64,000 nucleotides of DNA from Pisaster brevispinus. Lineage: Eukaryota > Echinodermata > Asteroidea > Forcipulatida > Asteriidae. The stretch lies in assembly GCA_023634235.1 (NCBI GenBank), contig JAMKCF010000041.1, forward strand, positions 310,001 to 374,000, read 5' to 3'. Position 1 is the stretch's first letter. Each line of letters begins with the position of its first letter. Made by a program: the position numbers and the translations under genes. The notes beneath the pieces were generated by a model. That model was not told where the DNA came from and searched no databases. It was given only the letters and a program-made list of their open reading frames with translations. Below, piece after piece: positions 1 to 13,200 of the stretch.

Positions 1-692
1 CCTGCCTACAAATTTACATGAATGATTACTTACATCACAAGAAATCTCCAATTGATAAAAAGGTAATTTACAAGCAGGTTGGTTTTGTCATCAAATACCT
101 AAATAGTGCTGTTGAAGGCCTGGAATTTCATCTTTGAGAGGGCGAGGCTATTTTCATTTTGCAAAGGGCACTTCCATTGGAAAATCTCAAAGTTTATGAA
201 AAATTTTGAAGGGGCGCCTAAGCCAAGACCAGGGGCAACAGAGGCCATGGCCTCAGTATAAATCCAGGCCCGAAAGTGATATCGTAAGTTATTCTTTAAC
301 AACAGACAGCAAAACAAGTGGAAATAAAATAGATCAACAGAAGAGTGTTTGAGATACTGGTCTCTTTTTAGGGATACAGAGGTTTCAGTGTAGAGTCAGC
401 ACTGCTCTGATTGGTTCCTCTGAAAGGAGAACTGTGGTTGGAGGGTTCAGGGTTGTTGTGTGGGTTGACCATTGTGTGTGAGTGCCTTGTGTAGTGGGGC
501 GTGTCAGTAGACTGTGGGATATCGGTGAAGTAGGGTGGTAGGATCGTGTGCCAAATATTGCTGATGAAATAGCCTGTGTCTTGAGGAACAGTGTTGTGTT
601 TACAGTTCTTAATAGCTTCTCTGATGTGATGGGTGTACCAGAGTTTCTCAGGAGCTATGATTCGAGTAAGAGGATTATGAAATATTACTCAC
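1..692. other. Intron of the GTF3C2-like gene; one dispersed repeat
   Basis: I found no exon here. Bases about 117-270 are a copy of a dispersed repeat (start GGCCTGGAATTTCATCTTTG), also present at 15914-16072, in part at 32368-32470, and more diverged at about 15595-15692. Its plus and minus readings make short spurious ORFs. Confidence 0.6.
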
Positions 693-3600
693 TTGCTTAG
701 TTGTTGTAGGTGCTCAAAAGCCCACAGCTGGATGGCTCCAGGGCAAGTATACGTCCTACTGACATAATGACACTCATCAAATGATCTATGGCAACCAATA
801 GCAGCGTACTCCGTTACAACGACCTGGCTGGGTGGACGTGGACACCAAGCTAGGCTCCATACTGGACCACCGACATAGAAACTCAGGCTGGATTTGCACT
901 CTGGTTAAACATAAGATATTGCATCTTAGGCAAACACAAAGTTGACATTTAGTACTTGACTAAATGTAGGTAGAGATGTAATCATGTAATTTTGAGAAAT
1001 ATTTGCTAAATAAATTTTTTTTTTTAAAAGTGCATTTACAGGAAAGGCAAATTAAGCATAACTATTCACAAAAAATTTACAGAAACTATAAAACAATGCT
1101 CCATAATGGACCACCGGTGTGTCAAAACTTGGGCTGGACTCAAGACTCCAATCCAACACCTGTTATTGCGTTGGTATTAATTGGGAAAATAAGAGCAAGT
1201 TCAATCAAGGACCAATGGTTAACTAGTGGTTGGTTCGTGATGTTCGCAGCGCATACTCACTGATGTTGAACTATGACCGACTCTAGTCGTGTCATGTCAA
1301 TGTGGTACCAAAAAATGGTGGTCGCCACTTTTTTTACATTTTTTTGACAAGTTCATATACAGATGAAAACGACATGAACGATGCTCAGGATATCAGCTTA
1401 GCTCACAAGTGGTAATGGACTGCGAGGGATGGAAGCTTGTTCTTTGGCCTTTCAGAGAAAGAAAAATTAAGCAAGAAACATTTCATGACTTTAGGTTTAT
1501 GTTTATATTACAATGTTTTAGTTTTTGTTTACCTGGCTGAGAAGGAAGTACTTCAAACAGTGCTAGGGATGAAGGTTCTCTGTCAGTCCAGCCTGAGCCT
1601 ATTGTGAATCTGATTGAGCGCACAACCTCTGGTAAATATTGCTTGGACTCACTGGGGTGGAAAACAAAACAGGGTTGAGCAATAATAATTGTTATCTTTA
1701 AGAACGCTTGAATCCTCGAATCTGATTGGTCAACCCTTAGCAAAAAGAGGTGTGATATAAACCTATCCCAACGGCCCAAATCACACCCAGCTTATTTTGC
1801 AGTTCTAACTCCACGCTTCGTGTTTTTTTTAAAGCCATACACGAAACATACAGCTGTTCCAACACTGCGTATTGTGTTAAGTTGCCCGTCAAGTTTGCTT
1901 GAAGATAAATTCGTCATCATATATACGCTTGATGAATTAAAAAGTACAGCACAGGTCATTTAAGATGAGCCCTGCTTTATTGTTAACCCTCACAAATTGA
2001 AAACACATTGTTTATCCTACCTTGAGGTCAGGTGGTTCCAGGATGACCAATCAACTGCAATCTCTTGACTTACATGAGTCTGGCCATCTGACAAACCAAA
2101 CCTCCTTCTTCTCCTAGAAAGAAGGACAAATCTCATAAATACAACCATTTGGAAATTTAACTCTGTCTAGATTATTCATATATCTAAAGTCAACACAACA
2201 TGGCCAGACATGGCTGATACTCATGATATAGCCCTACATACCTTCTTTTTTTCTTCCTTTTTTGGGGGAGGAATTGGGGTGGGGGTGGGGTCGGGCAAGT
2301 TGTTAGAATCAGAAGTTCAAATGAAACATATCATGAAGCTCTATCCTGTTTATTAAAAGTGGACGTAACCCCACTGTAAGCCCCGCCCACTGCACACAGA
2401 CTGGCTCCACTGATTACCAGAAGCCCATAGGAGTCACATGAAGCTAGTTTTTCAACAAATATTTCTGCAAGAAATATTTCAATTCAAATGCAACTTCTTC
2501 ACATATTGCTGTCGAGTATAGCACACCCTGTTTCATAAAGACACATGCAATTGCGAAGACTTTAAGGACAGCTATCCGTCAATGTTTTTTTACTCAACCA
2601 AACTTCAGAAAGTTGAACCAAAATCCTTCAAGTTCATTTGAGAATTATGACTTTTGTAAAATAGAGTAAACAGCATTGGTAGAATAAAAAATTCATTGTT
2701 TAATTTTAGTCTGAAAGCTTACTGATTATGAAGTAGAACCATTAGTAGAACCATTTTTGCTGAAAAAAAAAAAAAAAAAAAAACGCAACAACTGATTTCA
2801 GTTGTTAAAACCCACATTAAGGAAAATGTTCTACATGTACATGCTGAAAAGTGTGCATGGTTTTTCACTATTTTCTCCTGACTCACACAACGAATTCAGC
2901 CCAATTTTTACATGCTTGTTATTTCCTGTATATGATTGATCACACAAAACATGATCACGACTATTTTGTCAGCTCTACCAATCCTGTGTAATACCTTTAA
3001 TAATTCTTTTAAAAAAATAAATAAATAAAATGTATTTTTTGTTTTGCGTGTTAGCCCACAGCTCTTGGGGAGGACCCTGCCTGAGGTAGAGTTGTACTTA
3101 GTACTTACTCATTGTAGGCAAGCTTCATGAAGTGTGGTATGTGTGATGGGCTGGTGCTTTTGATTTCTTGTTGACATTTCTCCACTCTTGCTGATACCCT
3201 GTCTGTTTCATGAAGAAAATGACAATGAAAGCAATGTTAAAGTTTTTTTTTTTTTTTTTTTTATTGTTTTAGAAAGTATTATCCATTTTGGCCTCATTTT
3301 TAAAATATGTAAATGTGGTTAATTGCTTTTTATCACAAGTGATATTTAGCCCTCAAAAAAAATGAAGGTAAAGGGAATTGTAGACTTCCTAGGCCATTTT
3401 AAAATAATGGTTTTGTTGATTTTTCAGAGTGCACACAAATCAGAAATCAGATTAAAGTAGGAAGAATATCAATATCATTTCTGTATAAGTATACATTTAA
3501 CTATACTACTACTACTAATAATAATAACAGGTTCTTACAATGTATATAGCCATTTATCACACCCCTAGGGGCGTAACAAAGTGCTAATTATTTGTTTTTT

Positions 3601-4239
3601 AGCAGGACATGCAGACCTATCTTTTAAATTATGAGACCCATTTATGTAGCATCTCTAATGGTTTACAAGGTGCTGCGGCGATTTCAGCAGCCACTGCCAG
3701 AAACACCGGGGCAAACCCCTCCCCTTAGCAATAAGTGTAACTGGGTTCTTTTATGTGCATTACACAACACATGGAACCTACGGCTTGTTGTCCCATCCAA
3801 AGGACGAAGCAATAATGGTTAAGTGTTTTGCTTAAGGTCACAAGTGTCACGACCAGGACTTGAACCCACACTCTGCTGATCAGAAACACCGAAGCTTGAG
3901 TCCAGTGCCTTTGACCGCTCGACCAAGACACGCCACGGAAAACTATATGGAAAAACATGGGCTAAAAATATGAGTGGCGGCAGTTAGTGCAGTGTCCCAT
4001 TCCTTGAGAGATTCAAGATGGCGGAATTCATGAAACAGCTTATGCAAAAGTGCCAAATCACATCGTCTGTTCTTATTATGTATAAATATAATAAGAATTT
4101 GAGATTCACCTTTGGTACCTGGATTAGCTCCAGAGGTTTTCCTGCGTTTGTCACCTTCAAAATCGTCAGAATCCTCCTCATAATCCGTATCGTCCTCACC
4201 GTCATCAAAATCATCGTCACTTGATACATCTTTTATTTT
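693..4239 (-). CDS. GTF3C2: GTF3C2-like exons 11-14: acidic linker and start of the WD40 domain
   Basis: Exon 4110-4239 is an Asp/Glu-rich linker (SSDDDFDDGEDDTDYEED). Exon 3109-3202 encodes RVSARVEKCQQEIK and LAYNE. Exon 2021-2113 encodes RRRRFGLSDGQTHVSQEI. Exon 693-887 encodes LSFYVGGPVWSLAWCPRP and, at its end, GAIQLWAFEHLQQLS. The last exon aligns closely with human GTF3C2 around SFFTGGPLWALDWCP and LLQLWGLGTLQQ, which is the first WD40 blade. The exon 14 acceptor at 888-890 (CAG) was chosen because it keeps the reading frame of exon 13; an upstream CAG about ten bases away would break it. The rest of the propeller must lie left of base 1; I found no further exon in 1-692. Confidence 0.88.
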
Positions 4240-7200
4240 CTGTGAAAATCAAAAGTTATTTCTCTCATCATGTAAATTTTTCACTCTTGATAGAGAGACT
4301 GAAAAGTATGAAATTAAATGATCAGAAAAAACACGACAAAACCATTTAAAATTTGGAAGCCTACCATTTTACTGAAACTTGATAACACTGTTAAAGTTAG
4401 GGTCATAGATTGGTAAAGACTCAACAAATTAATGACCATAAAAACTTATAAAAACTATAAAAACCGCTGCTAAAATATAGGATTCGAACTGCCTGTAGCT
4501 ACTGGGCACTGTTAACAGTTCCTATAGAATTATGGGCAATTTCAGAGCCGTAAATTGAGAGAGTTGGGACATAGACAGATAGAGGGACCAGTTTTCAGAC
4601 TGGTCTGGCACCCTGTATTCGCCCATGCCTTGTTTTGTTTTTTGGGACACAAAATTACTTTTAATCGCAAGTTGTCGCAACTCTCCCAATACACGGCAAT
4701 TTACATACAGTGCACCCTCTATAGTTTGCCCAAGAGAGCCCATTTTGGTGGTGTACCAAGGGAAAAGTTAAGATTTGATACCTACCTGCTTATGTTTTTT
4801 GATGATATGAGCTCGCATTGATTTCCATCGTGTCATCATTTTACCGCACACCAAGCACAAAAACTGCCCACTATCAGCGTCTGGATTCTGGTGTGCAGAA
4901 TAAAAATATGCAACTCTTACATTCTGAGTTATCACACAAACACTCTTGGAATATGGAAATTAAATATAGGGCTTCTGCAGCCCTTATCGAAAAAAGGCCA
5001 AAGGCAGAGTTGGGTATGGGATGCAGATGTGCTATGTTCTTCCATATTCCACGAACATGCGTGTGATAATGAATATATATCTTCAAGCAAACTTGATGCA
5101 CCAATTAACGTAATACACAGTGTTGGAACAGCCATAAGTTTTGAGTATACTTAGCTTAAGATAGTACAATACGCGGAAATAGAACAGCGAAATACGCAGG
5201 GTGTAATAAGGGCTGTGTGATATGGGTCATGCAATACATTCTGCAGCATAGTCTGCAATATATTCTGCAGTATAGTCTGCAGTATATTCTCCCTTCCCCA
5301 AAACCCTTCAACATTACCTTGTAACACAGTATGCAGTATATGATCTGCAGTCCATTCCGCAGTATAGTCTGCTGTATATTCTGCAGTATATTCTGTTCTA
5401 TATCTGCAGTATATTCAGAAGTATAGTCTGCAGTGTAGTCTGCTGAATATTCTGCTCTATATTCTGCTGTACATTTTGCACCATAATCTGCTGTATAATC
5501 TGCTGTATATTCTGCAGTATATTCTACAGTATATTCTGCTGTATATTCTGCTGTGTATTCTGCTGTGTGTATTCTGCAGTACATTCTGCAGTATAGTCTG
5601 CTGTATAATCAGCAGTACATGTATATTCCCCCCTTCCCAAAATCCCTGCTATATTACCTTGTAACACGTGGTGTAATGGGACCTGAATAAAGACCAGCTC
5701 CTGAACATTTGGTGACATCCTTCCCAGGTGCATTCAACCTCTTCCCCATTCTCAATGGCAAGTCTGCATTTCTCAGTCATCCTACCAGTTGGCATCACGG
5801 ATGGAGTCCTGTACAGGGCCTGTTTGGGGCCAAGAATAAGAACTTTATCAACCTCCATGATTAAACCACCATTTTTGTAAAGTTTCCGTGTCCAGCAGTA
5901 ATGATGTCTACCGGTGTTCATCATACAACAGAGGAACCATACTATTTTTCCCCCTGCCTCAATTTGGCTGCATTGCTCTTGATTTGAAAAAAAAACCAAG
6001 ATGGCTGCACCATGTAAAAAATGTATGTTTTGCAGTGGCACAACAAGAGGGGGGAGCAGGCCCAAGTGAGATTGGAAAAACTAAACAAATGAATGGTTCG
6101 ATACACTAAATAACCCCCCCCCCCCCACCCCACAAAAACACAAAATTGTCATTGCCCCACTTCTCCCCAAAATGAAAATGTCTGGTAACGCCACTGCTGT
6201 TTTTTAACTACAGGTTGGACAGAATGTGGACCATTTCTTTTTGCCTTCACGCCTGCTTTACTTCTTATAAGAAAATTTGAAGGCACAACAAGATTTTGAG
6301 GAAATCCTGAAGTCAGGAAAAATCTGGAAAAATCCTTAGAAATCACACGCCTGCTAGTTAACATAAAATAGAGCCCTCTTGTGACAGCTATTGGTTTCAG
6401 CCACAATTTGCTCATTCACAATTTTGTTACAGGTTATTAAAGAAAAAGTATGATGTCCAAATTCAAAATGGTGTACCCAAAAGACAACCAGCTGCCCCAC
6501 TAGCTTAACACAACGCCTCTAGCAACTGGGCAATCTCGTCGGTCTAGTGGTAAGACATCTGCTCTAGAATTGCAACGGTCGTGGGTTCGAATCCCACCCA
6601 ATATGCCTGTGAATTTTGTCTTTCACAGGACTCTGGAAAGTACTGAGTAAACAGCGCTTCACACATTGGTGTATGGGTTAACCAATAATACAATGTGTGT
6701 AACTTACCTTTATTTTGTCGGTGAGGGTCCTGCCAGTCTGGGTGCTGCCCTCATCGTCCTTTAATTCCTTTGTCATGTTTTGCAGGTTGCTTATGGCTCT
6801 GCACATGAAGAAACACTAATTACAGTTAGTGAAAACTTAAAACTTGTGAATATGAATGGTTTCTTTCCCTGCCTTTCACCTCTGTGAGCCCCAGTTCGAA
6901 TCCCACCACAGATCACAGCCTTGCAAGTGGATTGGGTTTTCAGTCCCTACCTGATTGCAGGGGTGAGATTCAACAAATGTGAAAATTCCTGAACAAAGAA
7001 AGATTAGTTTATTTTCAGGAAACTTTTTGCAGAATCAGGGAGCTCTGTATTGATACAATAATATTTACCTCTGGGCTGCTTTTCGTTTGCCCCTCTCAGA
7101 GCCCTGGTCAGTCTCATCTGGCGTCTTAGTCGGAGTGACTTCCTCAGGAGGAGGGCCATGGCTGGCTTTCATGTGATAAATCAACCCCGCTTTACTGTAG

Positions 7201-10200
7201 TATACCTTGGCTGTAATTGTAGTTTCACGCACAAACTCGTCATCAATAATGTCAACGATTTCTAGGTGTATTAATTGCATCCGAATTAAAGGCAAAGTAT
7301 ACCTTTGGTTTTTGAAACCGTTCGATTGTTCTAATCCTATATAAATATAGACAAATACAATCAAACTAACCTGTGAAAACTAACCTGTGAAAATTTCATC
7401 TCAAAAGGTGGTAGCGTTTATGAAATACCACTGAATATCTGGAGTGGTTATCTTTGGCAGAAAGAATGATCCGTAATTGGAATACACCATCTGGGAAATG
7501 TTTCTGTCTGAGAAACATTTCATGCCTCAGATTGAAATGTTCTTGAATCCCTCTCTCTCCTTAGAAGAGAATTGTTTCTCACCATGTTACAAAAGCTGCT
7601 GTATTTCTTACCAAGTAAGTTTTTATTGCCATTAATTTTTGGAGTGCTTACCAAAGGTATACCCTCCCTTTAAACGAATATTCATTTTGGTTTTTCCCAA
7701 CACTGAGTTGTGATTGGCACTAAAAATTTCAGACATTTAAAGAAAACTTTCAATCTTGGCATTTTCTCTTTCCTTTAAATAATTCAAGTGACTTGTGACT
7801 TGGACTCAAACTCCATCTTTGTGATTGGTGACTCGGACTTGACCCAAACGACTTGTCGAAAGTTACCCAAGGCATTTGATATAATCAAAGTCAGTTCTTA
7901 TAAAATATTTTATCACACTCGAGGGCATCTCAAAGTGCTCATTAACGTTTCTCAGATTTTGGAATCCATTTCTTTAAAAACACATTCCTTAGGAGGGAGT
8001 CATTTCTCAAAATGTTGTTTATTGTCAACAGCTGCAATGCTTCTTTGCAATTAGTTTTTTTAGGTCATGAACTGTTGAATTAATAATTCTACAAGGTATG
8101 CAGAGCTATGTTTGAAATATAAGACCCATTACAAAGCAACATGTAATTGTTTACAAGGTGCTGGTTCAATCTGCAGCCAATCACATCAGAAAACACCAGG
8201 GCAAACCCCTTCTCTTAACAAAGTGTAACTGGGTTCTTTTACGTGCATTAATACACAACACATGGGACCATCCGAAGGACAAAGCAATAATGGTCAAGTG
8301 TCTTGCTTAAGGACACAGGTATCAAGACCGGGACTCGAACCCACACCCTGCTGACCATAAACACCAGAGCTTGAGTCTGGTGCCACTCGGCCACGACACA
8401 CCAAATGTGCATAACCTCACAAATTGACATACCACATATTTCACAAGTGAGTGCTTCAGCTTCTTTGCCGCATGATTTCTGATGATACTGAAAGCCTTGG
8501 TAGGTTGTGAAAGTCTTGGAGCAGCCTTCGTTCCGACATGCTAACTTGCCCATCTTCTTCAGTATCATCTTCATCTCAGCAGTATTAAGCTCTGTAGAAT
8601 CTGTGGCACTATTGTCTGAACTGGGCTGTGACAAAGACGAGAGGAAATCATAGAAGAAGGATTTTTAAATACAATTGGCAAACACTTCCAGGCCTGCAGC
8701 CTAAATCTGCCCTTTCCCAGGTTGTATCGTAAACTTATATATATAATGGCTATTTATATAGCGCTCATATCCGTCACTCAGTGACGCTCAAGGCGCTTCA
8801 ACATTAAATATTTTCCTGCAAGGTATTTGGGGGCTACTTTTGAAGTATGAGACCTACTCCTTTACATAGCACCATGTAATGGTTTACAAGGTGCTGTGGC
8901 GCAATATGCTGCCAATCAAACTTGGGTGAGACCCCCTGGCTATACAGCAGTTACAGGTAACTCCGAGCAAAGATAATGACAAAATAGGGAGATCACCAAT
9001 ATTAAGGCTTGATGGCTCACTTGGTAGAGCACCGGCCTGTAAATCCAGAGGTTGCAAGTTCAAGTCTCGCTGTAGTCAATTTTTCTTCGTTAACACAAAA
9101 TTGTTTGAAAATTAACAAAATGCTGGAGCCTTAGCCAAAGCCGTAATTTGGAAAAACAGGGTATCTGCACACTTTAAAAAGTCAAATTTAAGTCTTTTTA
9201 AGACCCTTTTTATGCTACACCAAAATTTAAGACCAAAAACAGGTGAATAAAGCTTGGGGAGAAACAGCTACAACTTCTCAGATTTGTTTACTTTTTTTAC
9301 GTGCAGTGTTATTTGATTCTCTTTGAGCTGATAGGAAATTCATATGCTTTGGCTAATTTTTTTAAGACCTCAAATGACTGTATTTAATACTTTTCAATGC
9401 TTTTTAACCCTCCTAAAATCGATGCCTTTTTGAAACAAGTTGATACACCATTTGAAACCATTCAAGTGAATGGTTTTGAATGGTGAGATAACTGTGCACA
9501 CAGTTGGTTCCCCAAATGGTTTTGAATGGTGGTGCAGCTGGTACAGAATCCTATGAGGATTGTTTTAAGTGGTGCATCAAGGATCCCACTATGTCATGAC
9601 TTTGAGTGATACCAGGCGGTGTGGGGTTGATCGATCTGACCCTGGCTACGAGGTTACCATACACTATGTCATAGACACTACAGGATTTGTTTAACAGCTT
9701 GCTGACCATCTGAAACCATTCGGCTATGGTAATGCAAACAGGTACAGTGTATGCACAGCTCAAAAGCATCTGAATGGTTTTGAGTGGTAGTACAGCTTAT
9801 AATCAACACTGCTCAAATGGTACAGCCATGTGTGTACAAAAACGATGGGGTTGTCAAAGTTAGTGAATTTTGAATGGTTTTGAATGGTGTATCAGTAGAA
9901 GGGTTAAGGCCTTAAATTTGCATAGTTCAATTTAAGACTCTTTAATACTTTTTAAGGATCCGCAGAAACCCTGAAAAAGGCATAAGATTGGGGCCACACC
10001 GTTGTACATACATACCATGTCATGATGTGAGGTCATGAGGTGGTACTTCATTCCAGACGCGGATTGGAGTTCTTTCTGACAATGACGGCATGTATAACTG
10101 GAAGGCTGAAAGGTCAAAACACATACCGAGTACAGAGGTCAAATGGGAAAGTCCACTGTGACTCACATTTCATGAAGTAAAACAATTTTTGTGTGTGCAT

Positions 10201-13200
10201 GTTACATATGATAGACAAATATTGGATGCATGTGAGTGCATTGTCGCAGAAGATAATCACAGAGTGAGATCTGGACTGTTCCAGATGGGAAAGCCAGATT
10301 TCACTGAGTGACATGTTTTGTGACAATGCAAGAACGAAATGCATTCAATATTTCTTTTATATAACACACTTGGATCTTTGTCATTAAAATTTGTTTTCAC
10401 AATAAATAGAAAATAGACACAGACACTCATCCACTCTATACTCTGAAAATTCTAAAAACCCTTGAAAATTGTTAACAACCTCGACGACTCCATGTAGACA
10501 CCAACGGGCAGGGACGATTATTTTGAAAACCACAATGCGAGGTTTTGCTGCTAAGTTTCTTAAGTGTCCTATATTTAACAGTATAGGACTCCAATATTAA
10601 ATTTTGAAATGCCTCGCATCACAGCAGTAAATATATGGCAAAATAAAGTATGACATGTGGCGCGTGTTCCACCGATGGATGGATAGCACACGACGTCATT
10701 GACCGCCATCTTTGATGACAAACAATGGAAAAGTGCACGTGTGTACGCACTGCGCATGACTCTCAGCCAATGGTAGTCGTTCACGCGAGCACGCTTAATC
10801 AAGGATGGCGGCCAATGCAAGGGGCAAATCAAATGACAAGAATCTTTTTGGTGGTACATAAATGTATTTATTTTGAATTCAGATAAAACTTTACTGACCC
10901 TTTTGGAGGAGCATTGTTTGAAGTGTGCCAGCATAGATTCCATATAGCGTCGTCTGCAGTAGCACAAGGAGCACTTTGCAAAGCCTCCTTCTCGGAACTG
11001 AACTTCCCACAATGCAATCTGAACTGTATACTCTTTCTGGTCCGCTTTACCTGTTAGTAAACATAATAAAAATAACTAGACATAAGTTTTTATCGAAACA
11101 AAAACAAGGTGTTTGGTGTAGACATGTTCAAATTAGCAGAATTGGTGAAATGCATTGAGAATATTTCGTAAAAAAATTATTGTAGGAAATATTGGGTGTC
11201 GTGGCCTAGCGGATAAGAGCACCGAACTCAAGCTCTGGTGCTTCTGTTCAGCAGAGTGTGGGTTCGAATCCCGGTCGTGACACTTGTGTCCCTGAGCAAG
11301 ACACTTAACTATAATTGCTTCTCTCCACCCAGGGGTAAATATGGGTACCTGTGAGGGCAGAGATGGTTCTTGTGATTGATTTAGCCGAGTAGCGCATTAT
11401 TTGTTGCACAGGCTGTATACTCCCCAGGGAGCTGAGATGGTTTAAGGAATGAATTAAGGCCCAGTGACCAGGGATAATAATGTCAGAAGCGCTTTGAGAC
11501 GCCCTTCAGGTGTGAAAAGCGCTATATAAAAACGGGTTATTATTATTATTATTATTGACATAAGAGTTTAGTTAATCGTGGTTCTAAGTATTTTAGTTTT
11601 TGAAATCAGAAACTTTGATTAAGCCTAATTTGAAAACCAATGACTAGCTAAATTCTAATCCAGACATTGAGACTTATAAGTATGTGCTTAGTTTCAATTT
11701 GTTTAAAGTTGCAACAGATTTTCAGCAAAAAAGTACATTTTTAAAACATGTCACAAGAGGGCAGTTAAGAATGATGACATCGTTATAATAATACTTGGTT
11801 CTTATTTCACAAAGAGTTAAGATTGATCTTAAGTGCAAATCAATCTTAATTGCTAAGCAAACTGTGATGTCACAATACAAATCACCATGGTAATACTAAC
11901 AACTCATCTTAAGACGAATCTTATTGCTTTGTGAAATGGACACCACATACCCTAGTAGCTAGATTAAGGTGCTTTACAAAATGTTTATCCCAGTTCATCG
12001 GGCATACTTTTAGACCAATCCTCAAACTTTCTCAACTCCCTGGGGAGCATACACCCCCAAGATGTTCAATTTAGCACTAAGGGATTAATCCAACACAATA
12101 CTGTATCTGCCTTCCCAGGTTCCCATTTATACACCTGGGTATGAGAAGCTTTATATAATACTGATGGGCCTGGAGGTAGCAGGGGGCTTCGCTCCTCTTC
12201 TGATGTCACCCGGCTGATTGTTCCGTGCTCCAAAAGGAAGGCTGGGGACAATTCATTCTCTGTTGTTGCCCCCAGATTGTGGAACGAGCTACCATGTGCT
12301 ATCAGGGAGGTGGCATCTACTGCGACCTTCAAGCGCCAACTTAAAACTCACCTATTTCCCAGCTTATGATATGTTTGTTTTAATGCATTTTCTTTATTTA
12401 TTTGAATTTAATTTATGATGTTGATTGTGAGGCGCTGTGTTCTTTGTAGAGCGCCAATTAAATGCCTTGTATTATTATTATTATTATTAGAGCGCATATC
12501 CTAGTAGCTAGATCAAGGAGCTTTACAACAGTATTATCCCAGTTCATCTCGCATACTTTTAGACAATTCCTCTAACTTTCTCAACTCCCTAGAGAGCAAA
12601 CAACCCTAAGGGGTTAATCCAATACAATACAATTTCAACCTTTTGGGTTCTTATTTCCACACCTGGGATAAGAGAAGCAATTTGTTCACCCATTTTTGAC
12701 TCAAAAAATGGCAGACCAGATAGGCACGTGTAAGTGCGCTGCGCATTGTGCAAGAGGTCTAGATATAAAAACTAGTTCTCATTGTTGCTGTTACTAACTG
12801 ACTTACTCAGACTAATTGTTGTGGGAGTCTTGCCCTGAGACTCAATTTCCTCTTCAGTTGAGTTTTCCTCCACCTCTGCCTCAGCTTGTCTCGTCCGCCT
12901 TCCTGTCCGTCTGCCTGAACCCATCGTCTTATCTTTGCATGAAATGAAGAACAATGTATAACAGATTAGCAGTTGTGTCATGTGATAATATTTTCTTTTG
13001 TATTGCTGTGGGTACGTTTTTCGCGGCTGTAACCAGGGCCCAATTTCATAGAGCTGCTTAAGCATACAAATTTGCTCAGCACATTAAAATTTTGCTTACC
13101 AGAATAAGGTTACCAGCCAAACTACCATGTCACGTGTACAATTTGTGACTTGTATCCTGCTCATTTCTGCTTAGCAGGAAATTGTTAAGCACTATTTTCT

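Noticed and set aside
3113..3202. Reading exon 12 of the GTF3C2-like gene in its first frame
   Set aside because: That frame hits a TGA; the frame used instead agrees with the phases of both neighbouring exons.
5156..5584. A 142-residue minus-strand ORF made of TAEYTAEY repeats
   Set aside because: It is the 10-bp tandem array; the real exon 5658-5819 uses a splice donor before it.
6536..6602. tRNA gene candidate with good A and B boxes
   Set aside because: No acceptor-stem pairing, and sister copies at 45880 and 61440 show it is a SINE.
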